A stretch of 64,000 nt of DNA from Sternotherus odoratus. Taxonomy: Eukaryota > Chordata > Testudines > Kinosternidae. The notes beneath the pieces are model-generated. The model made no database searches. It was not told the origin of the DNA and saw only the letters and a program-made list of their open reading frames with translations. A program made the position numbers and the translations under genes. The stretch covers positions 5,037,001-5,101,000 of the forward strand of contig JAVMKO010000006.1 of NCBI GenBank assembly GCA_032164245.1, in the 5' to 3' direction. How positions within the stretch are numbered: position 1 is the stretch's first letter; the number at the start of each line of letters is the position of its first letter. Below, in pieces: positions 33,901 through 45,900 of this stretch.

Positions 33901-36900
33901 ATTCTACACTTAAACATACATGCTCAAATTTACTACTTAGTATAGTTCCATCACAGTGTTTGCAGGATTAGGGCCTTACTGACAAGATAAAGCATTTTCC
34001 AATCTGAAAATATTGTATTTGCCTCATTAAATTATTTTCTAGTCCCACACCGACCTGGCTACTATTTCCTTCCCCTGGTTTAATTCATTTTTTCTTCATG
34101 CACATCCTGTTCACACATACTGAACACCCAATCTTGAGAGGTGCTAAGTACTGTTGTGTCCCAATGATTTCACTGGAAAATGAGTACTCAGAAGCTCTCA
34201 GAGTTGAACCCCATAAAACAGTGATTAGCTGTGAAAGATCCAAACTCAGAGCAAGAGTTTCAATCACTCACAGAAACTCATTAGCATAAATACTGACAAA
34301 TCATTTGCTTCTTCATCCACCTCAAGAGGGTATATTGTTACAATAATGGTCCAAAGAGAAAGGATAACATTTTAAAAGTTAGCAAAAAAAACCTGTTTTA
34401 CCTTCTGCCAAAACAAAGCATGACTCAGTATATAAGCCACCGTGGAACTGGTGCAAAGTTGTTAAGGACAATGGTCTTGTTAGATGTGGATACTGAAAGA
34501 AATTCCTTTAAAATCTATTTTACTAGTGGTGTAGTAAGGCTGGTTAGTAGCAGTGTAAATGCATTACATGCTGAGTGAGAGTAAGGTGGTCAATCTGGTA
34601 GTAGGAGGGATGCATAAGCATGTGAACAGGAACATCCCCCAACTCCAGACAGGTTTCCAAGATGCAGAATACAAACCCCATTACAACAAATCCTTTTTCT
34701 GTCTTTGAGCTGAGGCGAACTCAGTTATTAGCATGGAAAAAAGTGCCAGACTGCAGTTGTGTAGGTATACTTTTAAAATGTAATCATTTGACTTTCTAAA
34801 GTGTGAAATGATACCGTTCTACAGTAATTTTTCAGAAAACCTCTTAAATCCCTAAATTACATAGAAAGGATATTGCTTTACTAAGGTCTAGCTGAACAAC
34901 TCCTGTAGGATCTTCCAAGAAAAATTTCCCCTAAAAAGTAAAACAACAACAACAACAAAATCAAAAGCATCTCAAAACAATGTCAAGAATCAGAGAGGTA
35001 ACTGTGTTAGTCTGGAATAGCAGAAGTGACAAAGAATTCTGTGGCACCTTAAAGACTAACTAAAGTATTGAAGCATAAGCTTTCGTGGGCTAATACCCAC
35101 TTTGGGTGTTAGCCCACGAAAGCTTATGCTTCAGTACTTTAGTTAGTCTTTAAGGTGCCACAGGATTGTCACTCCAAAACAATGTATACCTGCAGAACAA
35201 TGGAGATTGTGCTACCACACTCCAGAGAGAAGCAATATAGAGTCCACACTATTGTCAAGGACCCTTTTGACCCCCAAATCAGAGCTGATAACAGGGTAAA
35301 AGCATCTCATTTCCCCATCTTCAGTGCTGCATGTGGCTGCATACTGGGGAAGATATTATGGGAAAATGGGTTAACCCTTTTTCCTATATTTGTTAGGTAC
35401 CTACTTATCCTTAGAGACTGGTTCAGAGAATTCATGACTCTAAAGGCGATTACCCTTTGCTGGAATGTTGGACAAAGGAGATTTCACACAAACTCTCAAA
35501 CCATTCTCACAGAACGGATTACTCAGGCATCAACAGGACCTATTGCTGGTTTCTTCATAACAAAAACAAAGATTTTCATTGTGCTAGTCCATGCCAAACA
35601 AACCCATTTCCAAAACCAACCCTCAACCTAACCACCTCTGATTTTAGCTAACAACTTACATGAATGATAGAACCAGTTCATCATTAGGCACCCTGCCTAT
35701 TTTTGGCTTCAATCTTGATTTTTAACAAGTTTCAGCACATAGAACGGGATAGCACTTCATAGAATCTCAGAGTTGGAAGGGACCTAAGGAGATCATCTAG
35801 TCCAACCCCCTGCTCAAAGCAGGACCAATCCCTATTTTTGCCCCATGTCCCCCTCAAGGATTGAACTCAAAACCCTGGGTTTAGCAGGCCAATACTCAAA
35901 CCACTCAAACCCAGTGAGTAGGAAACAAGGCCCAAAGAGCTCAGTGGTTTGAGCATTGGCCTGCTAAACCCAGGGTTGTGAGTTCAATCCTTGAGAGGGC
36001 CACTTAGGGATCTGTCAGGAGACAATATTTGGTCCTGCTAGTGAAGGCAGGAGACTGGACTTGATGACTTTTCAAGGTCCTTCCAGTTCTATGAGATAGG
36101 TATATCTCCAACTTGATACATTTTTATTCAAGAAAAATCATGTCAGATGTTTAAACTATGTTTTACCTTGCCTAAAGATTTGAAACATACCATACTGAAA
36201 AAAATGCTTCTAGTTTATGAATCTAGCAATGACTTAAACAAATGCTTTTATTTCAAACTTAGAGAATAAAAAAAAATCATCTGATAAAATATTTTACAAT
36301 GTCATCCTTTAATTGTAGAAGTTGTTTAGATTTTTATATCCTTCTTTATCGCAAGAGGTATATAAAAATGCACTGGCAAGTTCAGACATAACATTCCAGG
36401 ATTTCAGTGATTGAAGTTGAAACTCTCTAGAAGCTAACAGTCCAGATGTGAAGGAAGTTGAAGTGCTAACAAAATTCTGTCCTTTGAAGAGAAAAATGCA
36501 AATACCCTTATGTATAAGTTATTGACTGTTCCTAAGAAAGTGTTCCGTATAAAAGACTGTTCCTGCATTAATTTAAGTCAATGGGGGTTTTGCCATTTAC
36601 TTAAAAAGAAGCAGGATCAGGCCATAATTGAGATATTTAAGACACATAATTTTTTAAAAATATTGTATTGCTGAAAGCATGACAACGAAAAGACCCCACA
36701 ATAAAATGTATCCTACCTCTTTTAGCTGTGTTATCATTCCAAGAACAATCACTTCCCCAACTTTAGCTGTATTGCCCAACAGAGTTTCTATTGTTTTAAG
36801 CTGAAATCAAAGAGTGAACTAGGTGAGATTTAAATTATACCTTCTATAAATCTGTTCTTAAGAAAGCAAGTTAAGTACTGCACAGTACACGCTATAGTTT

Positions 36901-39900
36901 ATATACATAAATTAGGTATAATATGATTCAGTTTTACTGGAAACTTGAGAATACATTTATGTATCATATGCACCTGTGGTGGTGGTGGTGGTAGTTGTTA
37001 ATGATGGTTACTAGCTTAAAACTGTTCAGTGCGTGAAACAAAAATTGCAAAAATATGAAAAGTTTAATTTACAAATGGATTAAAATTAAACATACAGGGC
37101 CAAATTTCTGCCCTGGAATACATTTTGTCAATGGTAGCAACATACATTTATCAGCAGAACAGAATTTGAACCGCAGAGCTAGCCCATAAGTAATATGGTA
37201 ATACCAGTTGCTTTTAGTTAAGAGTCATGGTTAGAAGGACTCAGGACAACACCTGGTTCTCCAGAGTTCTGGAAGTGAGACAGTGATACCAAAAGTCTTG
37301 TGCAAGGAAAGTGCATTCTATAGGACTACTGAGAAACTGTATTTTATTGGGTCACGGTTTAGCATTATGCTCCACTCAGAAGCAACCTTCTTAGTGTCAG
37401 CATACACAATATGCATGCTCCTGGTGTCAAGGGGGAGATGTAGCAGTCAAGAAAGTAATATGCTAGCATATAAATAAGAGGGATTTATTCCAACTCAATT
37501 TAGATCTTTTTATTTTGCTCTTTCAAAGCCCTTGCAGTGCTTTGGATATGGAGATAAAGGAAGGATCAGGATAGTGGATAACTGAAAGGCTACAATTTGG
37601 TACCTGAAACTCCCAACCCACAGTACAAATAAGGATACAGAAAAAGAGAGAGAGCTTACTGGCAGTAGGCTGATGACTTTATTAGCTCTAAATGTGTGAA
37701 TTTAGTGCTTATGAAAGTGAGGGGTGGGGGAAATATCTTAAGTTTAACGGAGGCAGTATGGAAATTTCTCTGCCAATGCACCTCAGCCAGACTTCTTCTC
37801 TTCCAGTTAAGAGTTGTTTTTGAGCAGCCTCCTATTCATGTGAATTTGTGACAAATACAAGGATTTTGTGATCTAGAAAGAGACTAAAACAATAGCGAAT
37901 ATCTCATGTTCACTGGTTACGAAAGTCAGGATTAACACTTAGGTATCAAGTGGGAAATATTAATTAACTAAACCACACTGAGCACACACTTCTCCCCCAC
38001 ACCAAGAAAATATTAATATTTTTACCTGGAATTTACTCCTGCCATCATCAGGATGAGCACCAATCACTGGAGGAGTAAACAACTCGTGTCTATGAGTCCT
38101 CTAGAAAAAACGAGATTAACGTGATCTGGTTAAAATGACCACCAAAAAAAAAAAAAAAAAAAAAAGACGACTCACTACATACACACTATATGAAATGCTA
38201 TTTTTAAATTCTCTTATTCAGTTTCAGCCAACATCTTTTGATTTGGAAACCACAATATTTTTTAACAATAATTTATTTCCAAATAATAAACCATAAATGA
38301 TTCCTGGCAATAAAACAGAAGGAGGTAGTCCCTGCCCTAAAGAGCTTACAATCTAAAAAGTTAATCTTTGAACAACGGGGCCTACGTTTACCAGGCAATG
38401 CTTTAAAAGTGAATGGCAAAAATAATAGCTCACCTTAATTAATTAGCCTCTTAGAGTTGGTATGGCAACCTCCACTTTTTCATGTTCTCTGTGTATATGT
38501 GTATACATATACATATACACAGAGAACATATATATATATAATTTCTACTGTATGTTCCATTCTATGCATCTGATGAAGTGGGCTGTAGCCCACGAAAGCT
38601 TATGCTCAAATAAATTTTGTTAGTCGCTAAGGTGCCACAAGTACTCCTCGTTCTTTTTTACTAATGACATTACACTCAGTGAAGCATGGAGACAGCCTAC
38701 ATGAGAACTAGTCACACACATTCCTCCCTCACAAAAATATTTTTTTTTAAAAATGAACATTTAGTTGTTTTCAATTTGTAATGGTTTCTATTAAAAAAAA
38801 GTAAGAAAAAGTTTGGTGCATGCTACTAGTTTGCAAAGTTTTTATTGTACCCATAAGGTACATAGTACAACTATTATTAGAAAAGCCTTTCCAAATCTGC
38901 AATATACATTTATCAAGAAATAAATTCCATCTCCACCTCCCACCCTAACCCCTCCCCCAGACATATCCAAATTCTAGCAGTTTCCATTATGCATGTGATG
39001 TTGCCAGTGCAGCACTGCCTGCAGCATCACCTGAAGAGGTAGCTGGTAGTCCACAGTTTCAGTGGACCTTAAATTTTAAGGCTAAGATAGAATCTGTTTG
39101 GTGCATTCAGCATATAGTTCAAAAGTTGGTATGTGATTCTTAATGTTATTCACAGATCACCTTTCAAACACGATAACAGACACTGAAACACATCAGAACC
39201 TATAATGCCATATAATTTCAAAGAATAGTCAATTCAACCTGTAACATATCCTGATTTTATAAATTTACCATTGTGGCTCACACTAGCTGCTCAACTATAA
39301 ACGCCTTATTACACATACAGTCGGACCCTGCAATACCACAACGATCGGGATCCAAAAAAACTTGATTGTGATAAGTGCGGGGTTGCGGTATTGCAGGGTT
39401 CTGCTGCATCAAAGCAGCGCTCGCCGACATCGGGAGCCAGCTACGCCCCGCGCTATAAACGGATTCACGCTATCGCGGGGCGCGGTATTGTGGGGTCCAA
39501 CTGTACATGTCTCTCTCAGAACATGAGAGGATAGCATTAAACAAACCAAAACCTTTCACTCACCTGCTGTAAGATGGTGTAGCGTTCACGAAACAACTCT
39601 GCTTTATCCCTGGCAGTTCCAAATAAATTTGGTGCAGAATGGTTGGTCATTGATAGACTGGAAGAAAGTTAGTCATGATTTATAGAAAACAAAGACCCAA
39701 GGATATTTTAATCTAAATCTCTACATAAGTAGGAAGCTACAAAGTCTTCAACGCTGTCGCATATTTTATTTGGTCACTGAAGGACTTTTCTGCTAGGAAT
39801 CCCTTGTATTTATGTATACTGAAGATTACACTCATTTTCTCCCCTTTAACCCCAGCACCTCTGTCACATCTTTCCCGCTGAGCAGCACTGGACACAACAC

Positions 39901-42900
39901 TGTTTCTTAAATAAATAAAGATATTATCCTTGTTCTGGCTTAGCAGCACATCTTCACAAAACTCCCAGCTTCTGCCAGCCTTGGAAGCTATAGAGTGGGA
40001 TTCAGAATTAATAATCTACAGCAACCGTACAGGATGCTTTCGATAGGCCAGCAGAATCATGAATAAAAGTTAAGAAAGGATTCTACTCTAAAGGAAAACA
40101 GGTGTAAATTCCTTCACACGTATCAGTTAGCTATGAATAGATTTTTGTGTGCTGCGAACTGTAGCCAGTGGGAGCCGCGATCGGCCAAACCTGTGGATGA
40201 AGCAGGTAAAAAAACCGGCCAGGCCTGCCAAGGGTGCTTACCCGTGGGCGAGGGGGGTGGGGAGGGGCGTGCCAAGGTTACTGATCCCTGCTATAGAGTT
40301 TACTCCAAAATCAGAGAAATGGGGGGAAGGAGAGGGAGGGGAAAAAGAGAAGCACTGTGAGACATGAATGCCATCTCATCTCAAGAGGATGGATTAAGTG
40401 CTATATGGACTACTTCTGTCCCTCATCAAACACCATATAACAAAATGTTCCAACCAAAGAACTGGTAGACAAGACATAAAACTTAGGGCCAATATCATCA
40501 CCAGCAGTACTGCATATATTGTACAATCATCACAGGACAAAGATTACCTATTTTGACTCCATGCTATTGAAAGAGAAAGACTTGACCCATGGCCCAGTTG
40601 TAAATATATTTACCTGTCATTATTTACCATGATCCTTAAAACAGAGTAACCTAATGAGCTCAACTAATTTTGTATAGAAGTTGTAAACCCTATTTAACGA
40701 AAAACAAACAAAAAAACCTCTCTCTCAGTTTCCTAAAGGCAGTGGGTCCACAACATTCTCATTCTTGAATCACAAATCATCCATCTTGAGACCAGAACAC
40801 AATCCAAGAGTAAAAGTTTGTAGATGGCAATTTTAACCATAATAATAAAGGCTTTGATATGTGGACAATTAGTAATGCCAGAAAAATAACAGCTGAGACT
40901 TAAGAAATAGAAAGACTTACGGTAGAAACTTCTTCCTTTCTGAATTATAAACATAACGTGGAACGTCAAAGGCACCGATAATATTAAAAATGTGTTCTCT
41001 GAAACAACAAATACATTTAAAGATTTATTTCCTTTATTTCCTCAATGAAACAGCTAACTTCAGTGCTCCACAGAAACCTCATTTTGAGTAAAATACCCCT
41101 TTTGTTATCTCTTTCATTCTTTTCCTTTCCAGTCCCCTCCCCCCCACCTCTGACTGTTGTATTTGCATCTTACAGAAAATATTTTTAAATTCTGTATGGA
41201 AATTAAAATGAATACAAATTGTGTGCTCTTTTTCTCTCTCTTTTCTTTAATTAACAAAAATTGCCAATTTTTTCAGACAGAATTTGTCAAGTTTATTTAT
41301 TAATATGCACTGGTACCTAGTTTGAAATAAAATAGTTTTGGTATGGTCATGATGATTTTTAAAAAGTGGCTACTACATATGCATACTACTTTTCATACCA
41401 TTTCATGGAAGTGTTATTTTTCACTGAATTTATTGTTGATTCCCTTCAAACAATTAATCTAAATTTTTAATCCTTTTATTATATAATTGCATCAGCTTCA
41501 GCATTGATAAAAATTACAACTTTGACTTGTAGGACATATTGAAGCTTACAGGCAGAAAACATTCATCATTGCCTAAAGGAGAAAATGCCTTTGTTGTGGA
41601 ACAACATAGCTCTCTGATGGATGCTTTGTCTGAGTTTATCACAACAGAATTCAAGAAATACAGGAAGGGAGACTCTTTGGTCCACAGAGCTCTATTGACT
41701 TCAGGAGGTACTCTGCACTAGGCTCTACCTACACAGATTTCTGTTCAGGATTGAGACCAAAATATGTGAGAGCAAGTGTATGAAAAAAACTTATGTTGTC
41801 ACAGTTCTAACAAACTGGCAAAAGACAAAGTACTCCAAGTCAACTGAGGATATGTCCTCATATCTAGGAACTATGGGGTTGCACCACCTTATTGACTTTC
41901 TTAATCATTTACCTGCTTTAGTCAGTTTGTATTACAATCCCAATAAACAAATTTTAAATAAATCCTTTCATATTATGTGTGTGTGTGTGATTATATATAT
42001 CACACACACACACACACACACAATACTCTCAGCAGCCTCAACAATGGGTCAGTTTTCAAAATTCAGTAAGTCTAGTAAAAGCAAAACTGAGTAGAAAAGA
42101 GCATCATGAAATGTTTCGAGAGCAAAAGATACCTTAAAAATGCAGAAAAATAATAAGATATTGGTGCGTAATAATGGAAGAGAGAAAGTTCAGCTAAAAA
42201 TGCACAAAAATGAAGTTCATTCTCAAAAATGTTTATTTCTGTTTTTGTTGGCAGATATCTATATATATAAAAGTCAAATGGGGTATGCATGTGTGCGTGT
42301 ATGTACGTTCCCTTACTCCTTCCACACCGTTTGAGCTAGAGACTTGAAATTTGATACAGTTATAGGCTTTAGGGTCCTAATCAGGGTAAGAATCCAAAAA
42401 TTTTCAAATCTCACCTCTGACACCCCCCAGGGGTGAAATTCTTTAAAGCCCATTAACATCAGCTGGGCAGCAGATTAACACCTGCTGTTCTCTGTGACAT
42501 ACCGTATTTTTCGCCCTATAAGACGCACTTTTTCTTCCCCAAAACGGGGGGAAAAAGTTGGTGCGTCTTATAGGGCGAATGCAAAAAAAAAAAAAAAAAA
42601 AAAAGCGCCTCGCTCTCCCGTCCCCGCCGCGCGGGGCGGGCTGCCGAGGTTCCCCCCTCCCCGCCGCGGGCGGGCTGCCGAGGTTCCCCCCTCCCCGCCG
42701 GACAAAAAAAAAAAAAAAAAAAGCGCCGACTCGCTCTCCCGTCCCCGCCGCGCGGGCGGGCTGCCGGGAGCGTCCCGGTTCCCCCCTCCCCGCCGCGGGC
42801 GCGCTCCCGGCAGCCCGCCCGCGGCGGGGAGGGGGAACCGGGATGTTCCCGGCAGCCCGCCCACGCGGCGGGGACGGGAGAGCGAGTCGGCGCTTTTTTT

Positions 42901-45900
42901 TTTTTTTTTTTTTTGTCCGGCGGGGAGGGGGGAACCTCGGCAGCCCGCCCGTGCGGCGGGGACGGGAGAGCGAGGCGCTTTTTTTTTTTTTTTTTTTTTT
43001 TCCCCGGATTTTTTATTTAAAAATGAGGGGGCGTCTTATAGGACGGAGCGTCCTATAAGACGAAAAATACGGTAGTTATGATGTAATAATACCCCCCTCC
43101 AACGGACCCCACACTCGCTCAGCTCTCTGCCCCCTCCCCCCTCCAACGGACCCCACACTCGCTCAGCTCTCTCCCCCCTCCCACGGCCCCCCCACTCGCT
43201 CAGCTCGCTCCCCCCCCCCACGGCTCCCCCACTCGCTCAGCTCGCTCCCCCCCAACGCCCCCCCACTCGCTCAGCTCGCTCCCCCCCTAACGCCCCCCCA
43301 CTCGCTCAGCTCGCTCCCCCCCTCAGGTAAGAACAGAAAAATTTTAAAATCTCCCCCTCTCCCCCCACTCCAACGGCACCCCCACTCGCTCAGCTCCCTC
43401 CCCCCACTCCTATGCCCCCCCACTCGCTCAGCTCTCCCCCACTCCTATGCCCCCCCACTCGCTCAGCTCCCTCCCCCTCCCCCCACTCCAATGCCCCCCC
43501 TCTCTCAGCTCCCTCCCCCTCCCCCCACTCCAATGCCCCCCCTCTCTCAGCTCCCTCCCCCCTCCAACGGCCCCCCCACTTGCTCAGCTCTCTCCCCATC
43601 CCCCCTCCAACGCCACCCCCACTCGCTCAGCTCTCTCCCCCCTCAGGTAAGAATCGAAAATTTTAAAATCTCACCCCCCTCCCCCCTCCAACGGCCCCCC
43701 ACTCGCTCAGCTCTCTGCCCCCTCCCCCCCTCCAACGGACCCCACACTCGCTCAGCTCTCTCCCCCCTCCAACGGACCCCGCACTCGCTCAGCTCTCTCC
43801 CCCCGCTCCCCCTCCAACGGACCCGAGCAACGCCGGGTATTTTTGCTAGTAATATATAATATATGTAACAAAAAGCCATGGCATTTTAATTTCAGAATGT
43901 TAGAACCATATCACAAACCCTACAGATCTATACTTGGGAAGAAAACTTCCTAAGAAAGAACATTACTAAGTTTTAAATTAAATATCAGGAGACAATAAAC
44001 ACAGAGCAATTGCTGTATGATTAGCATTGTAGAAAACATCTGACATTTATTCCCCAAAAAGAAATCAGTGAATGCACACTATCTTGCCATACATTTCAAA
44101 TGAAAATAAATTTGTACCACCGTACATAGTTTCATCTAATGACTGGCTACATTCCTGGACTGCGGCTTCCACTGTGGTCCGTTCAATCATATTAGATGAC
44201 ACTGAAAAGAACATTTCATAAGATTAAAACTATAGCCTACGGAAAATTACAAATATCAAATTAAATGTTTCCAATATTTTACAAAAATGGTTTAATATCT
44301 TCAAAGTGTCTCAAATATTCTTTACAAATCATTATATTTTCAATAAGTTACATATGGGATCCTAAACGTTCTATGGCAAATTTCTAAAGGCAGTTCATTA
44401 AATATATTTTCCAAAAAGCTACATCCCAACACAAATCTTCCTACTGTATCTGTAGTTAATTCACTCAGAATTTAGAACAATATCATTATAGTTAGTCCCT
44501 GTAAGCCTGCCAGAATAGCCTACATAGTTCATTGTTCCAGAAGCTTTATATATGGGTTTACTTAATTATTCAAATAGGTTAACAATCTGGGCATTCAACA
44601 AACTGTAGACTTCACTGTGTCCAACTGAGATATTTTTATATTTTTAAAGTTAAATTTTATCACTAGTGATAGTGCTGTCACTTTAAGAGTGCTACTTCCT
44701 TATGAGAAAAAGTGCAAAGTTTTGCTGGGTCCCAAAGAAAGCACAAAATTCCTAAAGGATTTTTCAAATAGTATGAATCCCTGAGACTGCTTAAAGGTTT
44801 ACAAATTGTATTTTCAATTGCACAGACACATTTACGCATGCACATACATAGGCAGTACTTGAAGAAATTATTTAAGATTAAGTTTTCAAAGCTTTAAAAT
44901 TGATACAGTTTTTGTTCTAAATCCAAGATGGAAGCCATCACATAGAATTAAATAATTTCACTGCAAAATTACATTGGTTTTTGATGAAGTGATAAACTTT
45001 AATATTTAGCAAAACAGGAAGATAATAAATATATGTAACATGCATCTATGTTCAAACAGCTTGATTAGAACAAACACTTTAGTGAGCTGTCAGTAGGTTT
45101 TTCTTTTTACAGATAAAGGCAGGATTAATTTAGAAAGTTTAGAAAAAAAAGTTACTTACAAGGCTGTTTTTCAACAGCATCAATTATGTTTTCTATTACA
45201 TCTTCAAGCTCTAATTCACTGACAGACTGGAGAGCTTCAGTAAGATATTTATTAGCTTCACTAATTGGAATGAAAAAATAAGTTATCCAAGATAATAAAT
45301 TAATATCCAGTAAATAAAATATATGCTTTATATGCACCATTATAATATTGGCATGTGCACACACAACTGCTATAAGGCTTGTGGTTATTAGCAAGAAAGA
45401 GCATAGAAATAATTATCCTGATCCCATTTAAATCAAAGATGCTCTGAAATTTAAAAAGCTACAAGAATAGAAAATTTCAGTGTAAAGCAGCAGGCTTTGG
45501 TGATCTTAACAGATCCTCCAGGCAGGATGCTCACGGAACAATCCAAATTTCCTACCCTACTATGTAGGCTTTTAAGGAGAAGGCAACACAGAGTCTGATC
45601 TATCATAGAGACATCAACATTTTTGGGAAGACTTATCATCTTGACATAGTGGAAGTATGATGCTTTGAATATTATCCATGAAAATGTTAAAAATAAAAGG
45701 AGAGAGAAATAGACATATAAAAGGGAAGGAATTAAGGAAGAAAGGACAGAAAATACAGGGAAAATATTCCTTCCACTTGGACCAGAAACTCAAATTATTA
45801 TATTCAAAATACCACCTACTCACTCCCACAGTTCTGGAGTTCCCACTCATCTTAAGGAAGTATTAAAAAGGAAGGATAGAAGCTCTCTTCTTACAAAAAA

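Larger units (their letters stand above)
42258..43849 (+). mobile_element. Non-autonomous Helitron, copy 2, with nested MITE
   Basis: The 5' end is identical to copy 1 (TCTATATATATAAAAGTCAA, preceded by A). The 3' hairpin ACCCGAGCAACGCCGGGT is followed by CTAG and host T. The left unique part TTTGAGCTAGAGACTTGAAA also matches copy 1. The interior holds a MITE (42502-43072) and a CACTCGCTCAGCTC-type tandem array (43085-43830). No Rep-helicase. In POLE2 intron 3. Confidence 0.88.

Noticed and set aside
42494..43075. 193- and 166-codon frames with Lys and Phe runs
   Set aside because: The Lys and Phe tracts are the poly(A) and poly(T) runs of the hairpin MITE.
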